Counted from the stretch's first letter, positions 17,433 to 27,187 are shown. The stretch is 64,000 nucleotides of DNA from Gp1-AA122 sp036378535 (GCA_036378535.1 DASUWH010000075.1:1-64000), one strand, 5' to 3'. Notes: generated from the sequence alone by a model not told the origin. Translations and numbers: made by a program.

Positions 17433-17459
17433 TACGCCGAACACCGGCGGGGCTGCCCT

Positions 17460-19874
17460 GTGATTGGCCAGACTGTCTCCCACTACCGGATCGTAGGCAA
17501 GTTGGGAGGCGGGGGTATGGGAGTGGTCTATGAGGCGGAGGACACTCGCCTCGGCCGCCGCGTTGCCCTCAAGTTCCTTCCCGACACGCTGGTCAAAGAC
17601 CACAAAACCCTGGAACGCTTTGAGCGCGAGGCGCGGGCCGCATCGCAGCTGAACCATCCCAATATCTGCATCATTCATGACATTGACGACAACAACGGTC
17701 ATCCCTTCATTGTCATGGAGAAGCTGGAGGGAGAGCCTCTCAAGCAGCGCCTCCGCAACAAGCCCATGGAGTTGGAGCAGTTGCTTGAAGTTGCGGTGCA
17801 GATTGCGGACGCCCTGATCGCCTCGCACCAGAAGGGAATCATTCACCGCGACATCAAGCCCGGAAACATTTTTCTTACCTCCAATGGGCAGGCCAAGATT
17901 CTGGATTTCGGATTGGCCAAGTCCATGCGCGACCCCACCATCACCACCGACAGCGGATTGCCGGCGGAAGATTCGCTGACCGGTGCCGGCTTGTTGCCGG
18001 GTACGGCCGTGTACATGTCTCCGGAGCAGGCCCGCGACGAGGAACTGGACGCCCGCAGCGACATATTTTCTTTCGGTGTAGTTCTCTACGAGATGGCTAC
18101 CGGGAAGAAGCCCTTCTCCGGCACGAACATCGTCAACATTCTCGATGCGGTGATGAACCGCAAGCCCCCGTCGCCCCTGACGCTGAATCCTGCGCTGCCG
18201 GTCGAACTGGAAAACATTATTGGCCGCGCGCTGGAGAAGGACCGCAACAAGCGCTATGCGAGCGCCTCGGATCTGAAGGCGGACCTGCAGATTCTGAAGA
18301 AGCAAACCGAGTCGGCCATTACCGCGCAGGGCACTTCGCGATTGCGACGCTTGCCCGTCCTGCGCGCGACCAAGACCTTTCAGCGTGGCAGCCGGGCGCA
18401 ACTGTATGCCTTCGCTGGGGTCGCCGCCGTGCTGCTCATGTTGGTGGTTGTGTTCGGTACCTTCTGGTTCAAGCACCGGTATGGGGGGACAAGCAACACC
18501 GGTACCCTGGCAGTGCTGCCTCTGCAGAACTTGAGCGGCGATCCCAACCTGGAGTATCTGCGCTTTGCCTTGGCTGACGAGATCGCCAACGTCCTCACTT
18601 ATTCCCGCAGCCTCGATGTACGGCCCTCGGCAGTCACCCGAAAGTATGCCGGAATGGATGTGGACCCGCAGCGCGCCGGGCGCGAACTGCACGTCAGCAC
18701 CATTATGTCGGGGCACTTCGTGCGCCAGAGCGATAGCCTGCTGGTCACGCTGGAGACGGTGGACGTCAACTCCGACCGCGTACTCTGGCAAAGCACCCTG
18801 AACGCTTCGCCGACGGAGTTGGTTTCCTTCCAGGCTCGCCTGGAGAGCGAAGTTCGCCAGCAGCTTTTGCCGCTGTTGGGCGTGCGCGCGGGAGAATTCA
18901 TCGATACCAGCACCCGACCGAAGAGTCCGGAGGCATACGAACTTTATCTGCGCAGCGTGCCGGTCCCGCACGATCCCGGTCCTAATAAACAGGCCATTGC
19001 CATGCTGGAACGCGCCGTAGGACTGGATTCTTCCTACGCGCCGGCATGGGAGGCGTTGGGCTACCGCTACTACTACGACGCCGATTACGCCAATGGCGGC
19101 GAAGAGATGTTCCAGCGCGCCAACCAGGCTTATGAACGGGCGCTGGCACTGGATCCCAACCGTATCGTCGCCGCCGGGCAGTTGATTGCCCATCGCGTGG
19201 AGCGCGGCGAGTTGGATAAGGCCTATCAGCAAGCCCAGGATCTGGTGAAGCGGCGCTCGGAGAGCGGCGAAGCCCATTTCGCTTTGTCCTTCGTGCTGCG
19301 CTACGCCGGAATGCTCGAGCAGTCGGCCACGGAATGTAATACCGCCTTGCGGCTCGATCCCGGCAACTACCAGTTCCGCTCCTGCGCCTGGGCATTTCTC
19401 TACCTGGGAGATACAGAAGGGGCGCGAAACTTCGTTCAGCTGGATGCCGGTTCGGAGTGGGCGGCGTATGTGATGCCTTCGATCCTGTTGCGGGAAGGCA
19501 AAGTGGCGGAAGCCCGCGAAGCGGTGAAACACATGCCCACCCAGCCCCGCTATCATCGCGACCTGTTAGAAGCCTGCCTGCAGCTGCGGCCGGCCGCCGA
19601 TGCGGACCGCATGGCGCAAGAAGCTATGACTACGCAACCTTCCGATCTGGACCCGGAGATCTGGTACTACGAAGGCACTCTTTTTGCCTTCTGCGGAAAA
19701 ACGGACGCCGCCATCCACATGTTCAAACTGGCCATCGAACAGAACTACTGTTCCTACTCGAATCTGCTCTCCGATCCTTTGCTCGCCAAGCTGCGCAAAA
19801 ATCCTCGCATTGACGAGGTCCTGACCGCCGCCAGCGGCTGCCAGGACGTGATCCGATCCCCCGCCAAGCCTTAG
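17460..19874 (+). CDS. Hanks-type Ser/Thr protein kinase with TM segment, TolB/FlgO-like domain and TPRs
   Basis: An 804-residue membrane kinase. The cytosolic kinase domain (about 9-275) has the glycine loop GKLGGGGMGVVY, Lys38, catalytic HRDIKPGN (Asp131), DFG (Asp149) and APE-equivalent SPEQ. A transmembrane helix lies at about 315-337. Outside, residues 350-480 resemble the FlgO/TolB-like module found in CadC-type and kinase sensors (LAVLPLQNLSGDPNLEYL), followed by TPR-like repeats to the end (SYAPAWEALGYRYY, LALDPNRIV, LRLDPGNYQF). The start is GTG 17460. It probably senses an envelope signal; substrates are unknown. Confidence 0.87.
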   Translation: MIGQTVSHYRIVGKLGGGGMGVVYEAEDTRLGRRVALKFLPDTLVKDHKTLERFEREARAASQLNHPNICIIHDIDDNNGHPFIVMEKLEGEPLKQRLRNKPMELEQLLEVAVQIADALIASHQKGIIHRDIKPGNIFLTSNGQAKILDFGLAKSMRDPTITTDSGLPAEDSLTGAGLLPGTAVYMSPEQARDEELDARSDIFSFGVVLYEMATGKKPFSGTNIVNILDAVMNRKPPSPLTLNPALPVELENIIGRALEKDRNKRYASASDLKADLQILKKQTESAITAQGTSRLRRLPVLRATKTFQRGSRAQLYAFAGVAAVLLMLVVVFGTFWFKHRYGGTSNTGTLAVLPLQNLSGDPNLEYLRFALADEIANVLTYSRSLDVRPSAVTRKYAGMDVDPQRAGRELHVSTIMSGHFVRQSDSLLVTLETVDVNSDRVLWQSTLNASPTELVSFQARLESEVRQQLLPLLGVRAGEFIDTSTRPKSPEAYELYLRSVPVPHDPGPNKQAIAMLERAVGLDSSYAPAWEALGYRYYYDADYANGGEEMFQRANQAYERALALDPNRIVAAGQLIAHRVERGELDKAYQQAQDLVKRRSESGEAHFALSFVLRYAGMLEQSATECNTALRLDPGNYQFRSCAWAFLYLGDTEGARNFVQLDAGSEWAAYVMPSILLREGKVAEAREAVKHMPTQPRYHRDLLEACLQLRPAADADRMAQEAMTTQPSDLDPEIWYYEGTLFAFCGKTDAAIHMFKLAIEQNYCSYSNLLSDPLLAKLRKNPRIDEVLTAASGCQDVIRSPAKP

Positions 19875-19882
19875 CAGTGTGG

Positions 19883-19902
19883 CGCGGGCACTCCTGCCCG
19901 CG
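19883..19902. repeat. Hairpin repeat (cgcgggca-ctcc-tgcccgcg)
   Basis: A perfect 8-bp stem with a 4-base loop, just after the kinase stop codon. It is the G:C version of the hairpins at 1-63. Its sequence creates a false in-frame extension of the downstream PIG-L gene. Confidence 0.65.
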
Positions 19903-20026
19903 AATGCTAGTTGCCATGGTGAACTTGCTCGCTGTAGAGCCTGAGTCAGGCCGCATGTGTAAACTAGCAGATCACGGAAGCGGAGAAAATTTGCGTCAAA
20001 TCTTCACAGAAACCAATCTTTTCCTC

Positions 20027-22744
20027 ATGTCCATGCTGAAATCCTGTTCCAGGGTCGTGCAAGGTGCCGGTCACCTCGTTTCGCCCTTTAATTTAGTTGC
20101 GCCTCTATTAGTTGCCTTGGCATTGCTGCCAGCTTTTTCCCAAAGCACCAGGGATCCCGATCCCACCGGGCCTTTGCCGCAGGACTCGGGCGTCGCGGGC
20201 CTGAAAGAAACCTTGCTGCGCCTGCACACTACGGCACGCCTGCTGCACACCACGGCGCATCCTGACGATGAAGACGGTTCCATGCTCACGCTGGAGTCGC
20301 GTGGCGAAGGCGTTACCGCGATCCTGTTGACCCTCAACCGCGGAGAAGGCGGGCAGAACAAGGTCGGCAGCAATTTATCGGATGTGCTTGGTGTGCTGCG
20401 AACGCTGGAATTGACGGGCTCGGATCGCTACTACGGGGTCGAGCAACGGTTTACCACGGTTGCCGATTTCGGCTTCTCGAAAACTGCCGACGAGACCCTC
20501 CAGCAGTGGAAAGGACACGACGTTGTCCTGGGCGACATCGTCCGTGTCATTCGCACCTTTCGCCCCGATGTGCTGGTCTCCCGCTTTAATGGCACCGATC
20601 GTGACGGCCACGGCAACCACCAGGTTTCCGGCATCGTCTCCAAAGAAGCGTTCCGCGCCGCCGCCGATCCCAACCGCTTTCCCGAGCAGATTAAAGAAGG
20701 CCTGCTGCCGTGGCAGGCGAAGAAGCTTTACATCGACAATGTTTGCCCCTTTCGCAGCAACGAATGCGATCCGAAGAATTACACGATCCGGCTGAGCACG
20801 GGCGAGACGAATCCGGCACTAGGAACCTCGTACGCGGAATTCGCCATGCAGGGCCTCAAACATCAGCTCTCGCAGGGCGCGGGGGGATGGTCGTTGAATC
20901 CGGGTCCGCATTACGCCTTCTATAAGCTGATTGATTCGGTGTTGCCTCCCACAGCCGACAGCACCGGCCACGAGAAAGATTATTGGGATGGGATTGACAC
21001 CAGTTTGCCGGGACTGGCCGATCGTTTGGGCAGCGAGAAAGCCAAAGCGCCGTTTCTTCGACCTGCGCTGGTGCAGTTGCAGAAGTTGGTTGATGACGCT
21101 ACCGCAGAAGCCAACCGCAACCCGCAATCCGCCGCGGCACCCCTGCTCACTGGTTTGCAAGAAGTTCGCGCGCTGGAGAAGAAGGTCACCGAGTCCTCGA
21201 TCTCTGCGGCAGGGAAGAATGCGATCGTCCCCGATTTGGCTACCAAGGAGCAGCAGTTCGAAGAGGCCGCTGATCTGGCTGTAGGTGCCGCCTTGACGGT
21301 GACTGTGGATGCGCCTGCCGCGCCCAATCCGGACGATGCGTTCATGGCCGTTCCGGGGCAGAGTTTTACCGTCACCGCAAAATTTTCTCTTGCCGACAAT
21401 GCGGCAAAACTAAATCGCATTGCTCTTGATTTACCTCCAGGATGGACCTCCCAAGCGGTCAGTGAAGATAAATCCGGGAACGCCACCTTCCGCATCACGG
21501 TTCCTGCGGACGCGGAATACTCGCGCCCTTACTGGCATCGCGATGATCCCGAAACCCAGAGCATCAACATCATTGACGATCCGCGCTATGTCACGCTCCC
21601 ATTCCCCCCGCCTCCGGTGAGGGCACATGCGACCTACATGCTGAACGGAAAAACCGGAACCGTGCACGCGACCGCCATGACCAGGTACAGGGAAGAGGGG
21701 GTTGAGCGCGAGCGGGCGGTCGCGGTCGCGCCCCCGTTTTCGATTGCCCTCGAGCCCACGACGGAACTGATCAGTACCAGCCACGATGGGATCACCGAAA
21801 TCAACGTAGGCGTGCGCAGCAATATTGCAACCTCGTCGTCTGCGACCTTACGGCTTGACCTGCCGCAGGGCTGGAGCGCCGAACCGGCCATGCAGCCCAT
21901 CAACTTCCAGCATGCGGGCGAGTCGAAGCAATTTCATTTCAAAGTCAAACCGGCGGACCTGCACGAGGCGCGTCATCAGCTCAAGGCCGTGCTCGACTAT
22001 CAGGGCAAGCCATACACGCTCGGCTACACCGTGATAACGCGCCCCGATCTCGATTCCTTCTACTACTACCAGCCCGCCATTCAGCGTGTCAGCATCGTCA
22101 ATGTAAAAGTGCCGCAGGGGCTGAAGGTCGGCTACATCATGGGCGCGGGTGACGATATTCCCACCGTGCTGCAGCAGATCGGTGTCGATGTGACTATGAT
22201 TCCCGCGGAGAAGCTGACCGGCGAAGATCTGAGCCATTATGGAACCATCATCCTCGGTATTCGTGCTTATGACACGCAGAAGGATGTGATCGCCAATAAC
22301 AAAAAGTTGCTGGACTACGTGTCCAACGGCGGCACCCTGATGGTGCAATATGAAACCGGAGTCAGCGATTTCAACGGCGGCCACTTCACGCCATACTCTG
22401 CGCAATTGAGCCGCGCGCGCGTTTCCGTGGAGCAAGCTCAGGTGGAAATTCTTGCTCCCGACAACCGCGTTTTTCATTATCCCAATGAGATTACGGCTAA
22501 GGATTTCGACGGCTGGGTGCAGGAACGCGGCCTCTACTTCATGGATCAGTGGGACGATCATTTTAAGCCGCTGCTCTCGTCTCACGATCCGGGAGAGCCC
22601 CCGCAAAAAGGAGGATTGCTGATTGCGCAATATGGCAAGGGGACATACATCTACAATGCGTACGCATTCTTCCGGCAGCTGCCGGCCGGGGTGCCAGGGG
22701 CAATTCGCTTGTACGTGAACTTGCTGAGCGCTGGAAAGCCGTAG
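20027..22744 (+). CDS. Large exported PIG-L deacetylase with C-terminal glutamine-amidotransferase-like domain
   Basis: A 905-residue protein with a hydrophobic export segment (about 22-38) and then a PIG-L/LmbE deacetylase domain: AHPDDE at 77-82 and a second metal-ligand region DRDGHGNHQVSG. The family removes N-acetyl groups from amino sugars using zinc. A middle region (about 430-690) looks like beta-sandwich domains (FTVTAKFSLADNAAKLNRI, IATSSSATLRLDLPQGWSAEP). The last 200 residues (LKVGYIMGAGDDIPTVLQQIGVDV onward) resemble a ThuA/GATase-like flavodoxin fold without a visible catalytic Cys. ATG 20027 is preferred because earlier starts lie in a repeat. An extracellular glycan is a plausible target. 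Confidence 0.8.
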   Translation: MSMLKSCSRVVQGAGHLVSPFNLVAPLLVALALLPAFSQSTRDPDPTGPLPQDSGVAGLKETLLRLHTTARLLHTTAHPDDEDGSMLTLESRGEGVTAILLTLNRGEGGQNKVGSNLSDVLGVLRTLELTGSDRYYGVEQRFTTVADFGFSKTADETLQQWKGHDVVLGDIVRVIRTFRPDVLVSRFNGTDRDGHGNHQVSGIVSKEAFRAAADPNRFPEQIKEGLLPWQAKKLYIDNVCPFRSNECDPKNYTIRLSTGETNPALGTSYAEFAMQGLKHQLSQGAGGWSLNPGPHYAFYKLIDSVLPPTADSTGHEKDYWDGIDTSLPGLADRLGSEKAKAPFLRPALVQLQKLVDDATAEANRNPQSAAAPLLTGLQEVRALEKKVTESSISAAGKNAIVPDLATKEQQFEEAADLAVGAALTVTVDAPAAPNPDDAFMAVPGQSFTVTAKFSLADNAAKLNRIALDLPPGWTSQAVSEDKSGNATFRITVPADAEYSRPYWHRDDPETQSINIIDDPRYVTLPFPPPPVRAHATYMLNGKTGTVHATAMTRYREEGVERERAVAVAPPFSIALEPTTELISTSHDGITEINVGVRSNIATSSSATLRLDLPQGWSAEPAMQPINFQHAGESKQFHFKVKPADLHEARHQLKAVLDYQGKPYTLGYTVITRPDLDSFYYYQPAIQRVSIVNVKVPQGLKVGYIMGAGDDIPTVLQQIGVDVTMIPAEKLTGEDLSHYGTIILGIRAYDTQKDVIANNKKLLDYVSNGGTLMVQYETGVSDFNGGHFTPYSAQLSRARVSVEQAQVEILAPDNRVFHYPNEITAKDFDGWVQERGLYFMDQWDDHFKPLLSSHDPGEPPQKGGLLIAQYGKGTYIYNAYAFFRQLPAGVPGAIRLYVNLLSAGKP

Positions 22745-23160
22745 TGAGGAGTCGGTAGTCAGAAGCTGTCTCGTACATGATTTTGGGAAGGGCACGACTT
22801 CACAAGCTGCGGAGAGACTTGATTTGGGCAGGGTTTGGGAAGGGCACGACTTCAGTCGTGCCGCAGTTCGTTGGAAATGAGGGTGCGCTTCAGCGCCTGA
22901 GGGTCGCCTTTTGATGTACGTGCGAGTTTTTCCGCAGCCTGTTCTGCCGTGCCGAATCAGTGTTTTGTTTTTGTCATTCCGGGGCTTTAGCCCGTGAGGA
23001 CTCTGCTTTTCGGAGTTCTTTGATGCTTTGCGAGATAGCTTCTCAGTACTCAGCGGGCGGGCAAGAACTTCCCGACAGAGCTATTCGCAGAAGCTTCCAT
23101 GCAGCTGACGATCCTTTTGCTGGTTTGCTGAGGACTGACGGCTGATGCCTGACGACTCTC
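22745..23160. repeat. 416-base intergenic region made of repeat fragments
   Basis: I see no gene here. It holds a 21-base direct repeat starting tttgggaagggcacgac (22782-22802 and 22834-22854); the second copy forms an 8-bp hairpin ggcacgac/gtcgtgcc (22843-22862). A second palindrome gggctttagccc is at 22982-22993 and recurs at 27092-27103. Runs of gtcggtagtcag- and ctgacgact-like words flank both ends. No terminator or promoter is convincing. Confidence 0.6.
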
Positions 23161-24651
23161 ATGCTCTCGACCACCACTCAATCCGAGCAATCTCCCGACC
23201 TGATTCGCGGCGTCGGCCTGGGCAGCGCCACCGCCCTGAACATGATCGAGATGATCGGCATCGGGCCGTTCATCACGGTTCCTCTCATGGTCAGCGCCAC
23301 CGGCGGTCCGCAAGCCATGCTGGGATGGATTCTGGGTGCGCTCTTCGCCATCTGCGATGGCCTGATCTGGGCCGAACTCGGGGCCGCCATGCCCGGGTCG
23401 GGGGGATCGTATCGATATCTCAGTGAGATCTATGGCCCCAAGAGCCTGGGGCGGCTGATCTCCTTTCTTTATATCTGGCAACTCTCGTTTAGCGCGCCCA
23501 TGTCGATCGCCAGCGGCTGCATTGGTCTGTCTCAATACGTTTCCTATTTCTGGCCGGGCCTGGATCATACCTATATCTCGCGCAACCTCAGCGTTGCCGT
23601 ACCCCTACTTGGGCCCCTGCAAGTGCGCTGGCTGCTCTCGACCGCAACCCTGGTGGCCATCGCTTCGGCCCTGTTCGCCATTCTGCTTCTGTACCGGCGC
23701 ATTACGACGATCGGCTGGATGTCGAAGGTGATGTGGGCCGTGGTGATGGGAACGCTCTTGTGGATCATCTTCGCCGGACTGACTCATTTCAATGCCGCTC
23801 GCGCTTTCACTTTTCCGCCGGGAGCATTCCACCTGTCACGCGAATTTTTCCGGGGCATGGGATCGTCCATGCTCTATGCCGCATACCTCTACTGGGGGTA
23901 TTACAACGTATGTTTTATCGGGGGAGAGGTCAAAGACCCGGGTAAAACCATCCCGCGCGCATTGCTGCTATCTATTTTGCTGGTCGCTGGTCTATACATC
24001 GTAATGAACATCAGTATTCTGGGGGTGATTCCCTGGCAGGAACTCGATCGCGCGGCCAAGTCCAACACCGGGCTGTATACCGTCTCGGTTTTCATGCAGC
24101 GGATCTATGGCCCTGGGGCCGCGTACCTGGTGACCGTGCTGCTCATCATTGCGGCGTTTGCTTCAGTGTTCTCGCTGATGCTGGGCTATTCGCGTGTCCC
24201 GTATGCCGCCGCGCGTGATGGCAATTACTTCAAGATTTTTGGCCGGGTTCATCCCGAATATCACTTTCCGCACATCTCGCTGATCGCCCTGGGTCTGGTG
24301 GCTGGGCTGTTCTGCTTTTTCAGCCTGGCTGACGTGATCGCGGCACTCGTGGTCATCCGCATCACCTTGCAGTTCCTCGTGCAAGCCATCGGAGTGATCG
24401 TGCTCCGGATACGCCGGCCCGACTTGCCGCGCCCCTTTCGCATGTGGTTGTATCCGCTGCCCGCGCTGGCCGCTTCAGCGGGATTTATCTTCGTGCTGTT
24501 CTCGCGTACGAACTCGATGAAACAGATTCGCTATGCCGCCGTCATTTTGATTACCGGGCTTATCATTTATTTTGTACGCGCGTGGCGAAATGGTGAATGG
24601 CCCTTCGGACAACAGGTGGCAATCACGACGGAAGGGGCGCCCGTTTCCTGA
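23161..24651 (+). CDS. APC-superfamily amino acid permease
   Basis: A 496-residue polytopic membrane protein with about 12 predicted helices. The N-terminal GLGSATALNMIEMIGIGPFI is the APC consensus before and in TM1, followed by GALFAICDGLIWAELGAAMPGSGGSYRYLSEIYG, the conserved TM2 loop of this superfamily. Members import or exchange amino acids or amines with protons or counter-substrates; specificity is not readable. The MFS gene starts one base after the stop, suggesting one operon. The long gap upstream holds only repeats. Confidence 0.85.
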   Translation: MLSTTTQSEQSPDLIRGVGLGSATALNMIEMIGIGPFITVPLMVSATGGPQAMLGWILGALFAICDGLIWAELGAAMPGSGGSYRYLSEIYGPKSLGRLISFLYIWQLSFSAPMSIASGCIGLSQYVSYFWPGLDHTYISRNLSVAVPLLGPLQVRWLLSTATLVAIASALFAILLLYRRITTIGWMSKVMWAVVMGTLLWIIFAGLTHFNAARAFTFPPGAFHLSREFFRGMGSSMLYAAYLYWGYYNVCFIGGEVKDPGKTIPRALLLSILLVAGLYIVMNISILGVIPWQELDRAAKSNTGLYTVSVFMQRIYGPGAAYLVTVLLIIAAFASVFSLMLGYSRVPYAAARDGNYFKIFGRVHPEYHFPHISLIALGLVAGLFCFFSLADVIAALVVIRITLQFLVQAIGVIVLRIRRPDLPRPFRMWLYPLPALAASAGFIFVLFSRTNSMKQIRYAAVILITGLIIYFVRAWRNGEWPFGQQVAITTEGAPVS

Positions 24652-24652
24652 C

Positions 24653-25924
24653 ATGGCCGACTCGCTCGAGATCCCGATTGCTCCGCCTGAGGCTCTGCCC
24701 CCATCGACGTCGGCTCTGGCGCCCCTGCGCGAGCCGCTCTTTCGCTCCCTGTGGATAGCGGCTGTCATCTCCTACACCGGCACCTGGATGCAAAACGTGG
24801 GCGCCGGCTGGCTGATGACAACACTGACGATGTCGCCCTTCAAGATTGGCCTGGTGCAAGCGGCAGCAACTTTACCCGTCTTTCTTGTGATTCTTCCCGC
24901 CGGAGCTTTAGCCGACATGGTCGACCGGCGTCGCTTGCTGCTGTTCGCGCAGACCTGGATGGTGTTCGCGTCCGGCATCCTCGGCGTACTTACTCTTCTA
25001 AACGTCGTGACTCCCTGGATTCTTCTTCTGTTCACATTTTTGTTGGGACTGGGCGCGGTCATGAACGATCCCGCCTGGCAAGCCATCACGCCGGAAATTG
25101 TTTCCAGTGAGCAGCATGCTTCCGCAGTCGCCTTGAATTCGGCGGGATTTAACGTGGCGCGGGCCGTGGGGCCGGCTCTGGGCGGACTGATTGTGGCGGC
25201 TGCGGGCTGCGGAATTACCTTTCTGCTGAATGCGCTCTCGTTCTTTGGCGTGATTCTCTTTCTGTATCACTGGAAGCGTCGCGCCAATGGCCAGGTTCGG
25301 AGCGAACGCGTGGTGCAGGCAGTCCAGACCGGGTTTCGCTACGTTCGCCAATCATCGCTGGTGAAATCGGTCTTGATTCGCACGGGCACCTTCAGCCTCG
25401 CGGCCAGCGCGATCTGGGCTTTGCTGCCGATCATTGCGCGCCCGCATGGAGCAACCGGTTACGGCCTGTTGGTCGGATGCTTCGGCACCGGCGCGCTCTG
25501 CGGCGCGGCCGTGCTGCCCAGGTTGAAGCGGGAGATGTCGGTGGATGGCGTGGTGGGAATCGCCATCGTGGTTTTTGCGATTGCGACCTTTGCTGCCGGC
25601 GCGGTCCACCAATTCGGCCCGCTCTGCCTGGTCCTCTTCATCGGCGGAACGGCCTGGATTGCGATTTTGGCGTGCCTGAATGTGGCGGCCCAGACCATGT
25701 CGCCGGATTGGGTGCGCGCACGCTGCCTCTCGATGTACCTGCTGGTTCTGCAAGGTGGCATGGCGATTGGCAGTACCGCCTGGGGCGCACTCGCGACCAA
25801 GGTTGGTGTGCCCACGGCCCTGCTCTGCTCGGCGCTCGCGCTGGTGGCCGGACTGGTCACGATTCGCCGGCATCGCCTCTCCGCACGTGATGTCGCCCTC
25901 GCTCCTTCCGTAGTCCGTGATTAA
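24653..25924 (+). CDS. MFS transporter (EntS/MFS_3-like exporter)
   Basis: A 423-residue major-facilitator protein with about 12 helices. The opening LREPLFRSLWIAAVISYTGTWMQNVGAGWLM and the loop ADMVDRRRLLL after TM2/3 are typical of the enterobactin-exporter-like group, which mostly exports small molecules. ATG 24653 follows the permease stop by one base and has GAAGGGG upstream; the longer frame to 24572 overlaps the permease and is not supported. The substrate is unknown. Confidence 0.82.
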   Translation: MADSLEIPIAPPEALPPSTSALAPLREPLFRSLWIAAVISYTGTWMQNVGAGWLMTTLTMSPFKIGLVQAAATLPVFLVILPAGALADMVDRRRLLLFAQTWMVFASGILGVLTLLNVVTPWILLLFTFLLGLGAVMNDPAWQAITPEIVSSEQHASAVALNSAGFNVARAVGPALGGLIVAAAGCGITFLLNALSFFGVILFLYHWKRRANGQVRSERVVQAVQTGFRYVRQSSLVKSVLIRTGTFSLAASAIWALLPIIARPHGATGYGLLVGCFGTGALCGAAVLPRLKREMSVDGVVGIAIVVFAIATFAAGAVHQFGPLCLVLFIGGTAWIAILACLNVAAQTMSPDWVRARCLSMYLLVLQGGMAIGSTAWGALATKVGVPTALLCSALALVAGLVTIRRHRLSARDVALAPSVVRD

Positions 25925-25931
25925 GAGACCA

Positions 25932-26030
25932 AGGCGAGCTTCACTCGCCTGCCCATGCCCACCTAGGGACAGGTGCCCTCACCGACGTAGGGACAGGTGC
26001 CCTCACCTGTCCAGCCGAGCGAAGCTCGGC
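25932..26030. repeat. Cluster of three hairpins downstream of the MFS gene
   Basis: Three perfect stems lie in 99 bases: aggcgag/ctcgcct (25932-25950), ggacaggtg/cacctgtcc (25991-26012) and gccgagc/gctcggc (26014-26030). A truncated direct copy of the middle one starts at 25964. The last two are joined, a combination partly repeated at 33264-33300. They separate the MFS gene from the next and may stop or stabilise transcripts, but none has a U-tract. Confidence 0.65.
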
Positions 26031-26130
26031 AGTGTCGCTTTGTGGATCTGCCCGATGCTTGGGCAGTCGTGCGAGATATGGCTTCTTGACCGATGCGTTA
26101 TCCTTCCATCCGTCCTCTTCCAGGATTCGT

Positions 26131-27063
26131 GTGAAGACTCTCACCGAAGATGACGTCAGACAGCGCCTCGATCCGGCGCGCCTGATCGCCGCGATCGAAG
26201 AAGCCTTTCGCAGCCGTTATCCCAACTCTTTGATCCCGTTGCGAACGCAGATGCGATTGGGCAATGGCGTGTTCCTGATCATGCCCTGTTATGACCGGCA
26301 GGATCGCGCGCTGGGGATGAAACTGATTACGGTGCTGGATAATCCCCGCACTCCGGAAGAGAAGATTCAAGCGACCTACCTTGTCTTGGATCCGAACACC
26401 GGCCAACCGACCGCCACCATGTCCGCTGGTTACCTGACCGATCTCCGCACCGCGGCTGCTTCGGCAGTAGCAACCAAACATTTAGCTCGAGAAGATGTCC
26501 GCGTACTCGGAATCTTCGGCACCGGGCGGCAGGCTCGGTCTCATTTGCGTGTTCTGCGGTTGGTTCGAAAGTTCGAAAGATTTCTGGTTTCGGGCATCGA
26601 TCCGGCACAGAGTCGCCAATTTGCCCAGGAGATGGCCCGCGAGTTGGGCGCGCAGGTTGAGTCGGTGTACTCGCGCGCCTGCGCCGCCGAATCGGACGTG
26701 CTCTGCACCTGCACCACTTCGAAAACGCCACTGTTCGATGGCCACCTGCTGCGCCCCGGCACGCACCTCAATTGCATCGGAGCTTTCCAGCCTAATAGCC
26801 GCGAAGTTGACAGTGTCACCGTACTGCGATCGCGCGTCGTCGTGGACACCTACGAAGGAGCGTTCGCCGAAGCCGGCGACCTGCTCATGCCCATGGCCGA
26901 AGGCGTCATCACCCGCGCCCACATCCTTGCCGATCTGCACGAACTGGTGTCGGGCAAGAAAGTGATTCGGCGAAACGCCCAAGAGATCACAATGTTCAAA
27001 AGTGTAGGTGTCGCTCTGGAAGACCTTGCCGCCGCCGAATTAGTCGCCTCAGAATCGAAATAA
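26131..27063 (+). CDS. Ornithine cyclodeaminase/mu-crystallin family protein
   Basis: A 310-residue NAD(P)-binding protein. The N-terminal lobe ends in the conserved SAGYLTDLRTAAASAVATKHLA, where Arg and Asp contact substrate in family members, and the Rossmann motif is VLGIFGTGRQARSHL. The C-terminal LHELVSGKK is also conserved. Family members include ornithine cyclodeaminase, alanine dehydrogenase and ketimine reductases, so the exact reaction is open. I chose GTG 26131 because it begins directly at the domain; the frame up to 26032 runs into the hairpin cluster. A hairpin follows the stop. Confidence 0.82.
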   Translation: MKTLTEDDVRQRLDPARLIAAIEEAFRSRYPNSLIPLRTQMRLGNGVFLIMPCYDRQDRALGMKLITVLDNPRTPEEKIQATYLVLDPNTGQPTATMSAGYLTDLRTAAASAVATKHLAREDVRVLGIFGTGRQARSHLRVLRLVRKFERFLVSGIDPAQSRQFAQEMARELGAQVESVYSRACAAESDVLCTCTTSKTPLFDGHLLRPGTHLNCIGAFQPNSREVDSVTVLRSRVVVDTYEGAFAEAGDLLMPMAEGVITRAHILADLHELVSGKKVIRRNAQEITMFKSVGVALEDLAAAELVASESK

Positions 27064-27126
27064 AAGCCCGAAAATCGGTCATCTCGACCGAGGGCTTTAG
27101 CCCGAGCGGAGAGACCTTGTGTTTGT
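27062..27126. repeat. Hairpin and 'gggctttagccc...gaccttgtgttt' repeat
   Basis: After the cyclodeaminase-like gene, aaagccc/gggcttt and, nested inside, cggtc/gaccg form a long hairpin at about 27063-27098. It merges with the palindrome gggctttagccc (27092-27103), and then gaccttgtgtttgt (27113-27126), a phrase also found at 38932 beside the long inverted repeat. It may act as a transcription end point. Confidence 0.5.
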
Positions 27127-27187
27127 CTTTTAACTGCGGCGCGATTTTGTCTCGCTACTTTTAACCAACCAAAGCATCCATCACCAC

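Noticed and set aside
17418..19556. 712-codon open frame on the minus strand
   Set aside because: It is fully antisense to the kinase gene, whose motifs are unmistakable; high GC and codon bias leave the opposite frame open.
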